Of a stretch of DNA of 64,000 bases, positions 1 through 11,455 are shown piece by piece (the first letter of the stretch is position 1; each line of letters starts with the position of its first letter). The translations under genes and the position numbers were made by a program. Below the pieces are notes generated by a model. It was given only the letters and a program-made list of their open reading frames with translations. It made no database searches and was not told the origin of the DNA. Origin of the DNA: Piliocolobus tephrosceles (taxonomy: Eukaryota; Chordata; Mammalia; Primates; Cercopithecidae). Location of the stretch: contig NC_045441.1 of the NCBI RefSeq assembly GCF_002776525.5, positions 126,693,114 to 126,757,113 of the forward strand, written 5' to 3'.

Positions 1-1596
1 CACACACAAAAATCCATCCAGTGGTGAGGAACCTTGACCAGGTGGGAGAGTGAGTCACCACAAAATAATGAAATCAACACTTCGTTCTAAAACGGAGACT
101 CCTCAGATTATCCTGGAATAAAGATACTTGTTTGGAGAGAATTGATTTATGCTTTAAGACCCAGCTAACATCATTTTTTATTTTTTTTGATAAAGGTCTT
201 CCTGACCCCACCATAGCCAGAATTATCACTTCTCCCTTTGTGCCACAACCATATTGTACACATTGTTGAATAACAATTTTATTGTTCTGAAGTGACTTAT
301 GTGACCTTCTTCACAACTGAACTGTGAGTTTCTTCAGGAGTGAAACTAGTCTTTTCATTTATCTTCATCCCCAGCAACTAAGACAGTGCCTGACACATAA
401 TAAGTGTAGGTTGAATGAACTACACAAAACGATCTCCAAAGTTCTATGTAGTCCAGTGATTAAATGTATAAACTAAGTATTTGGGAGTTTACTTTTTGTG
501 GCATTCATGTCATATCCAAATGAAATAAATCAACATATTCAATACTTACAACAACTTTAACATGTTTGGACAGATCTCTAGAACTTCTCTGTAGGAAGTC
601 AGAAAAAGCTGCCTATACCACAGGGAAATAAAGAAGAAGAAATTCGTAATTACATGGTTACACCAAATCCCTGCTTCCATATCCTAGATTCCAAGGATTC
701 CAAAGTATGCAAAAAGTTTAAAAATGTTCTCTTTCTGCAGAATCCAAAGTAAAGCAGTGCAGTAGTTGTCAAGTTGAAATTTTTCTTTGTTTCCAAACTA
801 CAATTTATAGTTCCACTATAAAATTTAAGAGCACAGAATGAGAGTGAAAAAGTAGACAATTTGAGGGTCATTGGAAGGTTTGTTTTGACAACCTATTCTG
901 ACCACTTTCCTTGTCCATTAAGTGCTGATACAGTCTTTCTACTAAGATTTTCCTTATTTGCTCTGAGTGTCACAGGGCTTGACTTCCATAAACTACATAT
1001 GCAGCTTCCAAACGCCTTTTAGTTAAACTCCTCCTATCCAGTGGCATAAATTTAAACTGTACTGATATTTTGGATGCCTTTTTTTTTCATTCTCTGTTGA
1101 CTTCTATGAACGTGCCTGAGAAACAAAAGAAGGAAAAAGAAGGCACCCTCTTTAATCACACATATGCATCCCTGAAAAACACCCCATATTCTGCCAGTTT
1201 CTAATCCAAACGTCAATGTGTGCACCCTGGTGAACACTACATTCTTACCTAAGATTCTTCAGACATCCTCAGTCTACACAATTCCCCCATTTCTTACATT
1301 GGCTTTGATGTTTGTTTCTCACATTCCTCTTTGAATAGCATCCTCTCTTGTTCAACATGAAGCCTCAGGGCTTGCTTACAAGCTCAAAGATGAGGAACAC
1401 CAACTTTCTTTCTGACACCTAACTTAAATACACCTCACCTTCATTCTTAAGCCCAGACATTAAACAGTAACCATATACAGACATATATAAATGAAATGTA
1501 TATATGATTATTTCTAATGTAGTTTGCAACTTTATTACAGAGTGAATTGGCACTAAGTAATATGTAGTAATTATAAAAAAAAAAAAGTATACCTAC
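1..1596 (-). other. DGKI: DGKI intron downstream of exon J (partial)
   Basis: Non-coding. A degraded L2-type 3' end lies at about 310-425 ('ccccagcaactaagacagtgcctgacacataataagtg'). No other gene, promoter or recognisable young repeat is visible. Confidence 0.7.
310..425 (+). repeat. L2 LINE 3' end relic
   Basis: ccccagcaactaagacagtgcctgacacataataagtg then gttgaatgaact matches the conserved L2 3' terminus. Confidence 0.6.
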
Positions 1597-1652
1597 CCCT
1601 GCATAGAACATTTTATTTCGAAAACGACTGTTGAATTTCTCTGGATTTGCTT
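1597..1652 (-). CDS. DGKI: DGKI exon J: start of accessory (DAGKa) domain
   Basis: The exon is 56 nt. With the single G from exon I it encodes 19 residues (window 280-298): EANPEKFNSRFRNKMFYAG. The acceptor is ctttcacag| and the donor GGG|GTAGGT. NPEKFNSRxxNKxxY is a conserved signature at the start of the accessory domain that packs against the DGK catalytic domain. The frame ends in phase 0, so the next exon, left of base 1, should begin on a whole codon. The exon was too short to stand out as an open frame and was found from the expected protein order. Confidence 0.95.
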
Positions 1653-1864
1653 CTGTGAAAGAGGAAAGGTAGTTTTGTTATGGAGACCTCATTAAAGGTA
1701 GCGACTTAGATTAGCACTCCTACTTCCTCCCCGACTCCCTCCTATCCTACAGATCCAATAGATCCCATGGTTTGGTTATCATCTTTCCCCTAGTTCCAGG
1801 CCAGTTAGTACAGTGGCCCAGTGCTACAGGGACAGTAATCCAGGACTATAAATGTGCAGCTACA

Positions 1865-2025
1865 AACTGGCATCACTGACATTAACTGGGAACTTGTTAG
1901 AAATGCAAATGATTAGGTGCTAGCCAGACTGACTGAGTCAGAATGACTGAGTGTGGAGTCTATACATCTGTGGAGGGGCTTAACTAGCTCTCCAGGTGAT
2001 TCTCAAGCACATTAAAGACGGAGGC
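1865..2025. repeat. MER5-like hAT-Charlie MITE relic
   Basis: Shows cttgttagaaatgcaaatgatt and ctccaggtgattctcaagcac, resembling the arms of a MER5-type element with a damaged middle. Confidence 0.5.
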
Positions 2026-4906
2026 ACTCTAGATGCTTTGTAAAAATTGGAGGGTTCACAGGGATACTGGGCTGGGATAACAGGAAAAGGTGGAAGGAGG
2101 TGGAAAAGTGATTATTTACTTTGACTTTCATAGGGCATGACTTACATAAGCTATGTATGCAGCTTCCAAATGTAATTAAACATGTTTTTAAATTTGGCTT
2201 GTGTTTGGAATAAACATGGGAATTAATGCCAGTTTAATTATTCCTTCTAAAAGAAATACAATATATGTAGTTATGCTGAGAAGTGTCCATTTGATGGGCT
2301 ATACTTATATCTGTGCTAAAAGTTTTTTCCACAGTTAAATTTTTAAAAATTCTCCTTTAATGAGATTTATATGAATTACCCATTTTTATGTAGATATATT
2401 GGCATAATTCTCAACTTAAAAGTACTATATTTTCTTGACTAATACCTCATAGATTCTACTATCCAAGCTATTTTTTCACAACAGCCTTCATGAGCCTTTG
2501 CTTTACCCTTCAGGTATTTTATGGCAAATGATCCATGAAGTCGCAGACAGTGCCTGTGTTGGAAAACAGTTTAAAGTCTCACTATGAGTTTTCTTGGTTT
2601 GAGAACAGCCACTCACTATCTACTAACAAAATAAGTAAGCTTGCCACAATTAAAAATGTGGTCTTGCTTATCCTGTTTTTTCTTCTATAGCTCAGCTTAA
2701 GATTTCTTGACTAACTAGTTAAAAATATGGGGAAAATACCAATGAACAGAAACAGTTTTTAAAAAAAGACTATTCACTGAATTATATACCTCACAGACAA
2801 ATAATTTTTTAATTTAATGTTAAAAAAGCAGATTAACAGCTACTGGAAAGTCCATACGTCTGGTCTAAGTTTATCAGCAAAATCTGGTTCCAATATCTTA
2901 TAGATATTTATTTTTTTTACCACCTCTATCTCACCTGCATGAATATTGTACCTATTAATTCCAATCAACATCAATTCTCCCTTAGCAGCCCTTCAGTGGC
3001 TGATTTTCCGCAAAGACTCTGATTTACGTGCAGGGGAAATGTTTACAATTCCATTTCATACTGCATCAAAATACAATACGCCTTAGCAATAACTATACAA
3101 AGATTAATGCATGACATCTTTTAACTGTTTTATAATCACATGCATATAAATATATATGTTCACACACACAACAATTTGCATATTCCACTCTAAAATAGTC
3201 CTACAGCTTAAAATAAAAGAGAAAAACACTTTCCCCAAAAGAATTTTCTTCTAAGCCTGGTATTTCCATGTAAGGGTCTCTCCCTGCTCCCTTCTCACTC
3301 TGATGCATAGAAACTTCATCATAGTACAAGGAAGTGAATCATTAGAAAAACTTCCAGATTAGTTAGACTAAAGATGAGACTCACTTGAGCCCACTGAGCT
3401 CACTGAATGAGCTCATTGTTGGCCACTTATTCATTTAGACCTCTTTTCATGTCTATTTTTGGAAATCCATGTATTAGTGATAATTGTGTTACTTTACAGG
3501 TATTATTAAGAAGTTTGGGGTATTTTATTAAGAAACCTAGGATCCGGATTCTGCTAAAGAATATGGGACAAAAAAATGGGGTAAGAAATAAAGAATAAAA
3601 TCCCCCATTTACTTCCCAAATTAACTCTCCTTAAATATAGGAAGGGCATCAGGTCATAAATGTTGGCCCTAAGGTAGGTCCCTCTGAATATCTGATATCC
3701 AAGAACTGTCTAAGGCAGGGTGGGGGAAAGTGGTAGTGTTTCTGACTCAGGATATTTGAGGTTCTGTTATCAATCATCCGTCTAGCTGTGATTTTCTAGC
3801 CAATCAGAGAGGAATACCAAACTATGGCTTTCTCTTCAAACAGTATTGTTCTTGCTTGGCACAGAATTTGACCTTTACAGAGCCTGTCCTCTCAAAATCT
3901 TCTGAAATCAGGAAGGTCAAAGTCTACTAACATTTCTGGATCCAGTAAGAGATTTTAAAGATCTGTTTCTTATATTTTATACTCTAGTGGTTTTTAATAC
4001 TGTAGCATCTCTATTGACTTCTAGTGCCTAAGTGCATGATCAGAATTTTCATGTTATTATCAGAATCTGAAAATCTGAATTCTGGCTTTTAGTGCTCTGT
4101 TATTTCAAATTCCAAAGTATGCAAAAACTCTAAACACCACTTCCTTTCTTACATAACCTGGAGGGGAAAAAAGTAAAGTACTTCTCATTTATGACTTTAT
4201 CTCACAAGTCTCTTGATAATCTACATCCTAGCATGGTTCTGGTTATATATAGTCAGAAGGCACTAGATACAGATATAGATACAGGCATAGACGTGGATAC
4301 ATAGTATAGCTATATTAATAAGAGAGTTTAAGAGAGGGAATGAGACAGAAAGCAAGAGAGAGAGATCAATTGGGACTACAAAACATAAGTCAAAACCCCA
4401 AACTTTCTCAGTTCTAAATGGCATAAGAAAATGTTGATGAAATATTTAACAGCATGTCATTATTTTTTCTTCTCTTTCAAAAATTGTGTTCCCCTAATCT
4501 TGACTCCATCTCTTTTGGTACCCGAAATCACTACATGGTCTCATTCACACCTCTGTATCACTCAGTGGGGATGCCTAGTACCTTCCTAATTAATCCCATC
4601 ACCATTACATCCTATTCTTTCAACCTAAACTACCTAGAGCTCCTCTATTGTTCTAAGATGCCTGTTTCTTTTATACAAACAGAGGGGACTTTTTGTTTTT
4701 GCTACCATGTTTCAATGGCTCTGGTTATGTAGTGTTGCACTTTAATAGTGTTTTGTGAAGCTAAAGAATATCCTAGTGACTTCAGTAATAGTCTCTATCA
4801 CTTCTTAGTATTTTACTCACTTCAAAACTTCCAGTAGAACATAAAGATTAACAATTCTGAGACCTGGAACACACATCTAGTCCTGCCTTTTGCTGCCTTT
4901 GAGACC

Positions 4907-5030
4907 CTGAACAACTAGGTCTCAGGGTTCCATCTGTCTGAACAACTAGATCTCAGGGTTTCATCTGTCTGAACAACTAGGTCTCAGGGTTCCATCTGTC
5001 TGAACAACTAGGTCTCAGGGTTCCATTTGT
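4907..5030. repeat. 31-bp minisatellite, four tandem copies
   Basis: The unit starts ctgaacaactaggtctcagg and ends gttccatctgt. Four copies fit exactly into 124 bases. Copy 2 has two changes (agatctc, gtttcat) and copy 4 one (ccatttgt). It lies in the intron after exon I, about 167 nt past its donor. Such arrays often vary in copy number. Confidence 0.95.
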
Positions 5031-5196
5031 GAGAAGCTCCTGTCCTGTCTAGCTCCCAGAGTCATCCTGAAGGTTAAAATGAAACAACACTGAAGCCCAC
5101 TGTAAACGCGTAAGTGATATACAAACAAAAGGGAACATGCAAAACACCTGCTAGAAACTTCCTCCCTGGGAGATGGAAATGGGACGTTGTCCTCAC

Positions 5197-5275
5197 CTCT
5201 GGATTCATGGAACTCCAGTGTGACATGAGCATCAAATCCAAGGCTGAAGTAGTTATTGAAAACATTCAGAGGGAG
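5197..5275 (-). CDS. DGKI: DGKI exon I: NNYFSLGFDAHV segment
   Basis: The exon is 79 nt: 26 codons plus one base (window residues 254-279), from LPLNVFNNYFSLGFDAH to LEFHESR plus G. The acceptor is tcattacag| and the donor AGAG|GTGAGG. NNYFSLGFDA is nearly invariant in animal DGKs and joins the catalytic core to the accessory domain; the Asp is a candidate catalytic or metal-coordinating residue. Asn in LPLNVF is the iota form (zeta has Asp). The 31-bp tandem repeat at 4907-5030 begins about 167 nt into the downstream intron. Confidence 0.96.
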
Positions 5276-5767
5276 CTGTAATGATAAACAAAGACAGAGG
5301 CAAAATTGTGTGTGGCCAGGCAGAAAGAGAAGAATAAAACATAAAGTCGGACCCCTATCTCTGAAGAAGTCCCCAAAAGACAGATCAGCCACAACTCGAA
5401 GTGGAGGGTGCTCATGTAGAAAGACAGGAAATTATTGGATTAATTCATTAGTGAAAGCTTAAATCAAGTAATTTTCTCAAGAATCATAAATAGTACAAGA
5501 AATAAGAGCTACAAATACAAATTATTTAATAAGAACCATTCTTATAGATGCTGTAACAACAGGAACTTGTTAAGCTGAGGGATATATATTTGCAATAGTT
5601 ACAAAGAAGAATTCACTAAGCAAACCTAGAAAGTAAATTCAATTGTAAAGATAATGTCTAACCAACTTAATCAGTGGATACACTTTTTTCAAGAATTTAT
5701 ATTCGGCAAACCAATACTGTAATGTAAAATGAATATTTAACTTGTTTACCCATCACCTATGTTATCT

Positions 5768-5826
5768 TTCTCTCTCTCTGTCTCTATATATATACACACA
5801 CATACACACACACACACACACACACA
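5768..5826. repeat. Compound microsatellite (TC)n(TA)n(CA)n
   Basis: Runs of tctctctctc, tatatata and about 17 CA/TA dinucleotides lie just upstream of an Alu. Likely length-polymorphic. Confidence 0.9.
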
Positions 5827-5876
5827 AATGCACGCTTTTTTCTTTTTTACATAAGTCATATAAAAAATAGGGCAAT

Positions 5877-6187
5877 GTGGCCGGGCGCGGTGGCTCATGC
5901 CTGTAATCCCAGCACTCTGGGAGGCCGATGCGGGCAGATCACGAGGTCAGGAGATCGAAACCATCCTGGCTAACACAGTGAAACCCCGTTTCTACTGAAA
6001 AATACAAAAAAAAATTAGCCAGGTGTAGTGGCGGGCACCTGTAGTCCCAGCTACTAGGGAGGCTGAGGCAGGAGAATGGTGGGAACCCGGGAGGCGGAGC
6101 TTGCAGTGAGCCAAGATCATGCCACTGCACTCCAGCATTCCAGCCTCGGTGACACAGCAAGACTCTGTCTCAAAAAAAAAATAAAAT
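5877..6187 (+). mobile_element. Alu SINE (AluY-like), full length
   Basis: Starts ggccgggcgcggtggctcatgc and ends in an A-rich tail. It is flanked by a perfect 13-base target duplication (aaaatagggcaat at 5864-5876 and 6188-6200), the mark of L1-driven insertion. Confidence 0.95.
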
Positions 6188-7844
6188 AAAATAGGGCAAT
6201 ATGACTCATTCGGTTATTGCTGGCCTAGAGAGAAAATCAACAACAAAAATACATATTAGTATTATTCAAGTTCTCATTTAATCTATCAACCCTTATATCT
6301 TTATTATGGCCATGAAATCTGAAAACACAGCCACACAGATGCACATGTAAGCTTTAACTTTCCTTCCTAGAGTCCTTTGGGTCTCTGGCTGTTATCAGTG
6401 CAAGTTGAATGAAGAGAACTCTACAGCCTCAAATCCTGCATTAAATCTGCAAAACTAATGTGATTTTAAGCTTCAGTTCAATGTTAGAACAATTAAGAAA
6501 GCATGTGGAAAATGCGAGAATGGGAATGGCTGGTTCTCCCACTTTTCCTTCTGCAACTCAAGTGAAAGGTAAATATTAAAGTAAATAAAGATGAGAAATG
6601 TTTCCAGCTAATTATCCGGTTTGTGTCCCAAATTGAACTGTACCTGTCTTCTCTGAGAGATAAGAGTTTTAACCCTCAAGATTTCAAAAGTATGTTTTTT
6701 ACAGTATTTCATATGCCCCTTGATCAGCAAGATTTTCTGTTTCACTACAAGGAGAACTTTCTTTCATTAAGAGAAAAGTGAAATAAGAGAGAAAGCAAGA
6801 GAGAGATAAATGCAGAAAAAAGAAAATTGGATTGGCTTGGTCTCTAATGAAAGTAAGGAATGACCCCACATGGAAGCTCTTGATTCAGAGCCTATGTAAT
6901 GAATGATTCAGAGTCCAAGTGAACCCTCAGAAATGGTCTCAACTAAATGAAGGACCAGGAGAGAAACTAAACACATAGAACAATGCCAAAATCATGTCTC
7001 ACTCTTCAGGCTTCTTATTTGAGAATATCCAGTTCCTGCACTTAAACAAAATACCAGTTCTTAGTAATGACAGCATGGGTTGGTGATCCTGCCAAAAGCA
7101 TAGACATGTTCCTCTCCTCTACCATTTATGTTCTTTTGGCCACAATTCTAACCCACGTCTTAACATCTACTGATAGCTAAGGAGAACATCTGGTCACCAT
7201 CACCTAAATCATATCCCACTTTAGTCTGTTTTTAAGTTATTTATATTTTCCAGGATAAAAACCCTTTAATTATCTGGATTGATTTGGATTGGTGTTCCCT
7301 GGCTACACCAAGAAATCTTTCCATTTCTTAAGCTGTTGGAAAGAGAATTAAATATGGATTTCTATTGCACATCTAACCATTCCAAGTTTAGTAGGAAAAG
7401 AAACGTAAAATATCCATATGGTACTCTTCTTTATATTTCAGCTGTTTTCTATCCAATTTCTATAAGTCAAACACATTATAAAAAAGCATCACATCTCAAG
7501 ATGATACTTGTTGTTTAAACAACATTGTGACATTATAAACTTGAATTCAGCTGAGCAATCATGATATCTACTAGAAATCTACCAGAATTTCAGGATCTTA
7601 GTTTAGGTGAAAAAACCATAAAGACAGAGTAAAACATGTTTTAATCTCATTTAGCCAAGTAAGAAACCTGAACATCTATTAAATTATAATATATGTAATT
7701 AAATTGATCAGGATCAGGATGCTAATAAATAGGTGTTGGTTTGATCTAAATCTAAAATGATATAGGGTTTAATCTATTACAAGCCTGAAACATCCATGAA
7801 ATCTTAGCCTCAATAAATGGCATGGTTCACTATAACTGGGATAC

Positions 7845-7975
7845 TATTTAAAGTCCAGATGCCTGGGCCTTAACTTGCATTTACTTAATCAGAATCTCTG
7901 GGGACTGGGCCTTGTAATCTGCATTTTAACAAACACACCTGGAGATTCTGACACATACAGAGTTTGAAACTTCAA
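7845..7975. repeat. MER5-like hAT-Charlie MITE relic
   Basis: Contains gatgcctgggcc, cagaatctctgggga and cctggagattctgac, in the order seen in MER5-type non-autonomous hAT elements. Ends are decayed. Confidence 0.55.
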
Positions 7976-8171
7976 TCACAGAAGGAAAGTGGAAAGTAAT
8001 ATGAGGGAAGTGGCTACTCAGCAGCCTCCCAAATTTATCTGAAATTGAGGCCATAACTTAGAACCGAAGGATCAACTGAAGGCTCACAGTACTAATCACA
8101 ACTATTAATATATTCCTTGGTTGGCTTTTGGTTGAAATAAAAGCTCAATCACTAAAAGAAAACATGAAGTC

Positions 8172-8382
8172 TGGACATAAAGATGGCAACAGTAGACACT
8201 GGGGACCACTAGAGTGGGGAGGGAAGGAGAGGTGCAAGGACTGAAAACCTGTTGGTTACTATGCTCACTATCTGGGTGATGGGATCAATCATATCCCAAA
8301 CCTCAGCATCATATAACATGTCCATGAAACAAACTTGCACACATGCAGCTTGAATCTAAAATAAAAGTCATTTTTTTTAAAT
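8172..8382 (+). mobile_element. L1 3' end, 5'-truncated
   Basis: The sequence from agatggcaacagtagacactgg through catatcccaaacctcagcatc to a final aataaaag plus T/A-rich tail matches primate-era L1 3' UTR layout. It is flanked by an 11-base direct repeat aacatgaagtc (8161-8171 and 8383-8393). Confidence 0.85.
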
Positions 8383-8867
8383 AACATGAAGTCAAAACAT
8401 TTATTGAGGTATCTTCAAGTCCCACCAAAGTGATAAAATGGGCATAGTTAATACTTCCTCAACATACGATATATTTTATATCAGGCCTGAAATCTCAGGA
8501 GGTTGTATTTCTACTGAAAGAACAAGTGCCCATTGCTTCCAAATTAACATATTTCTTCATCTTCTCATAAGTTATTTGCTACTAACATGAATGATTAAGA
8601 CAGAATCCATGCCTTTCCAGTGCAGAGGCTGAAGACAGAGGAGAGCTCCCTCAGCTTTGGAAGCAGGTATGGAATCTAGGTCTTTAGAGGTCATTGGGGC
8701 AGAATCATTGGGTGGTACTACTATACCCATAGCCCTAGTAGCCATCAACTCAAACACTATCACATTATCCCATAGGAATTCACCAGCACATGACTCTCCA
8801 GCCAGGAATTTATTTAGTGTAGCTCAGGCAGATGCTCCAGGGTTCCTTTCTGAAGAACAAAAAACTC

Positions 8868-8876
8868 TCTAACCTT
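8868..8876 (-). promoter_or_regulatory. DGKI: Donor splice site of exon H, weak +3 base
   Basis: The transcript strand reads AAG|GTTAGAGAG. The +3 T replaces the usual A/G, while +4 A and +5 G match consensus. It is the only GT that joins VCK in frame to LPLNVF of exon I. Confidence 0.7.
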
Positions 8877-9011
8877 ACATACGCCATCTTCAAGTTCCTC
8901 TGGAGGCAAGTCGGGGTTTCTTTCCACATGGAGGTTCCAGCGATCTAGCTGTACAATTGTCCCATCTTCCACTTGGCACAGGATCTTAGAAACAGGCTCA
9001 TCAGTGTAGCC
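8874..9011 (-). CDS. DGKI: DGKI exon H: catalytic domain, DEPVSKIL...LDRW segment
   Basis: The exon has 46 codons (window residues 208-253), beginning GYTDEPVSKILCQVEDG, continuing through VQLDRWNLHVERNPDL and ending EEELEDGVCK-like acidic text (PPEELEDGVCK). The acceptor is ttcctcag| and the donor AAG|GTTAGA. Both ends are phase 0. Gly 208 completes the WGGGY junction with exon G. LDRW is conserved in DGKs. The CQVEDG, HVERNPDLPPEE and VCK residues separate DGK-iota from DGK-zeta, so this exon is the strongest evidence for the gene name. The donor has T at +3, weaker than consensus. Confidence 0.97.
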
Positions 9012-9818
9012 CTGAGGAATCGGAGAACACATCCATTGCTGTCCAGAGTGGAGAACAGCAAAGCCAATGCTATTTTATGCAAGGAAGAGCCAAGCCGCTA
9101 TATTCTGTTTATTTTGTAATTAGCAAGGTTTGAAGAGCAAATTTTTCACCTTGAGGTAAATTTGAGACAATACTGTAAGATACATAGAAACACTAGCTCT
9201 GGCTGGTTTGAGCTGAGGAACATTTTTTGTCAACACCAAGAACCAATAGTCACCGGTACACATCAAGGGTCATACTGGAGGCTGGATGGCTACTTTTATC
9301 AGAGTAAAAAACAGGACTCCCCGTGGCTCTCACCAGAGGAATTTGGGGGAAACACCAAACAGATGTGTTTGGAGAGGCAAGGAAAGGATCAAGGAGGGAT
9401 GGGATTGACAATGTTTGTCTATTAACATTCCCTCTCAATCACCTCTCCCTGACCTCCTTGGAGGCCACCATTCTTCCCAAGACCTTAGGCAAGTCTCACT
9501 GAGGAATGGCCCTGTTAGGGAGCTACTTAATCCTTGAAGATCCATTACTGACAGCAAGATAGACTGTCCTCAATATTCAAGGCACTGATTTGGAATATTC
9601 AAGGCATTGATTTGGAAGGGAGAAGTTAACACTGATAATAATCTTAGTTGCTCCATGTAAATACATTTTTTATTTCTACACTGCCTACTTTAAAAAAAGA
9701 CCTGTGGAAGATTAATCTGCCCAAAGGTCAACTAACATCTGCTAAACATCTGAATATAATATTCACAAAGCCCAGCCCAGGTAATGCTCTCCTATGAGCA
9801 GATAAAAAGTTGGTGGGG

Positions 9819-10113
9819 GTCAGGCACAGTGACCCATGCCTGTAATCCCAGCACTTTGGAAGGCCGAGACTGGTGGATCATGAGGTCAGGAGTTCGAGAC
9901 CAGCCTGGCCAACATGGTGAAACCCTGTCTCTACTAAACATACAAAAAAAAAAAAAAAGTGCTGCACAGGGTGGTGGGCACCTGTAATCCCAGCTACTCA
10001 GAAGGCTGAGGCAGGAGAATTGCTTGAACCTGGGAGGCAGAGGTTGCAGTGAGCCGAGATTCACCACTGCACTTTAGCCTGGCGACAGAATGAGACTCTG
10101 TCTCAAAAAAAAA
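9819..10113 (+). mobile_element. Alu SINE, full length (AluS-like)
   Basis: Dimeric Alu with a mid A-rich linker and A tail. It is bounded by a perfect 15-base target duplication (aaaaagttggtgggg at 9804-9818 and 10114-10128). Confidence 0.95.
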
Positions 10114-10130
10114 AAAAAGTTGGTGGGGCT

Positions 10131-10177
10131 GTATATGTGTATGTATATGTATATATACACAGCATATGTATATATAT
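10131..10177. repeat. (TATG)n/(TA)n low-complexity tract
   Basis: Alternating gtatatgtgtatgtatatg and tatatata sequence directly after the Alu target duplication. Confidence 0.85.
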
Positions 10178-10686
10178 TGTGCCTTCCTACTATCTTAGTA
10201 CTATAAAATACATAAGTAAATAAATGGCTGTTTAGCAACTGCAGAACAATTTCCCCCAAGCTTGCCTGCAGTTGGCTTCATTGTGGAAAGGACAGGTAAG
10301 TACCTATACAGCCAAAGCTCTGATGGCACTAATCAAAAAAAAAAAAAAAATGCTCAAAAAAAAAGTCATAACTCTCCCAAGTCAGGCGTGTAAAGTTGAA
10401 CCAGATTTGCTATCATAGCTGGGGCTGAGAGTCTGGATTAACTGAAGTCTGTGTGATCCTTTTACACACAGACTTGAGGCCAAACTTACGAACTATCTTT
10501 TAGTGGATACCTCAAAAAGCCGCAGGCCTATGTACTAACCACTATTATTTCTCTCATACTAAGCTTTCCTTTCCCTTCTAGCTGATTATAAGTTTAAACT
10601 GAAGAAGCTACCAGACCAAATAAGGGCTCAAGGGCACTTTTATTCCGAACTCTAACTTATGCCTTGGACAACAGCAGCAGTTACCA

Positions 10687-10710
10687 CCCCCCCCCCCCCC
10701 CCCCCCCCCC
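10687..10710. repeat. C24 homopolymer (G24 on DGKI transcript)
   Basis: An uninterrupted run of 24 C followed by gccccg. It lies 85 nt beyond the exon G donor. Long C runs are rare in mammalian DNA and error-prone in sequencing, so the true length is uncertain. Confidence 0.85.
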
Positions 10711-10794
10711 GCCCCGCTTCCATTAGAACATCAGTGGATCTGGAATTCGGTTTGTTGTTTGATGATATGGGCAGTCCCCGAGAGCAGTTCTTAC

Positions 10795-10908
10795 CCCTCC
10801 CCAGTTGAGAGTTCTAGCCAGGTCATTCCCAGTCCCCAGCGGAAGGACCCCCACGGGAGGCTGAGGGCTCAGCTGCAGTTCATCCAGGATAGAAAGGATC
10901 CAGCCCAC
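10795..10908 (-). CDS. DGKI: DGKI exon G: catalytic core with PLGTGNDLAR motif
   Basis: The exon has 38 codons (window residues 170-207) from VGWILSILDELQL to LARTLNWGG, phase 0 at both ends. The acceptor is gcctgtag| and the donor GGG|GTAAGA. PLGTGNDLAR is the second strictly conserved catalytic motif of diacylglycerol kinases and of the wider lipid-kinase superfamily; the Asp is a candidate catalytic or metal-binding residue. The VGV before PLGTGND matches iota, whereas zeta has VAI. A run of 24 C on the plus strand (G on the transcript) lies 85 nt into the downstream intron. Confidence 0.96.
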
Positions 10909-11204
10909 CTACAGGCACATCGGGGGCCAGAAGAGATATAAGAAAGATAAATAAGTTACAAAGAAAACTGTGAGAAACAGAGGCTTCCAAGAGCTAACCA
11001 GAATGATTTTATTTTTCTTTAAAACATGTATGTTTTAATTCAGTGAGTAGGGAACAGAAAGGTCGCTTATCGCTGGCAGTTTCAAAATGGTTAAAAGAAA
11101 AAGGACCATTTTGCACATGCTCTATCATACAAGCAAAACTAAAACCATTCATGTGTGTGTTTAACTAGAAACATGTTTGTAAATTTCTCCGAGTTTAAGA
11201 CTTT

Positions 11205-11455
11205 GGTAGTATAACAGGGCACAGGAGGGAATGTAAAACTCAGGATCAGACTGAATTTCAATTCTGACTCATGCTGGCTGCATAACCTTGACTAAATTAT
11301 TTAACCTCACTGAGACTCATTTACTTGATTTTCAAAATGGGGATAATAATACGTACCTCACACGATTGTTTACTAATTAAACTAAAATGTACATAGAGCA
11401 CTTAACATGGTGCATGGCCCATGTAAGTACTTATTAAATGGTTGCCCTCTATAGT
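11205..11455 (+). repeat. MIR SINE relic
   Basis: Contains the MIR-type core order: ataaccttgactaaattatttaacctcactgag, then aaaatggggataataatacgtacctcac, then cacttaacatggtgcatggc. Confidence 0.65.

Larger units (their letters stand above)
1653..5196 (-). other. DGKI: DGKI intron between exons I and J
   Basis: Non-coding. It contains a MER5-like hAT MITE relic near 1865-2025, purine-rich (GA)n near 4325-4370, and a four-copy 31-bp minisatellite at 4907-5030. The remainder is AT-rich unique-looking sequence. Confidence 0.75.
5276..8873 (-). other. DGKI: DGKI intron between exons H and I
   Basis: Non-coding. It contains a (TC)n/(TA)n/(CA)n microsatellite, one full-length Alu, a MER5-like relic at about 7845-7975 and a truncated L1 3' end with a target duplication. 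Nothing gene-like was seen in 6210-7840. Confidence 0.75.
9012..10794 (-). other. DGKI: DGKI intron between exons G and H
   Basis: Non-coding. It holds a full-length Alu at 9819-10113 followed by a (TATG)n tract, A-rich runs near 10336-10364, and a C24 run at 10687-10710 close to exon G. Confidence 0.75.

Noticed and set aside
5939..6160. Open frames with 'SAHCNLHLPGSSNSLASASQ'-type text here and at 12161-12392, 17719-18087, 19497-19898, 22713-22982, 25000-25221, 29476-29893, 39939-40370 and 57074-57608
   Set aside because: These are translations of Alu repeats, not genes.
10723..10794. Extension of exon G past its donor (reading VRTALGDCPYHQ)
   Set aside because: The GGG|GTAAGA donor and the in-frame join to exon H show that this is intron.
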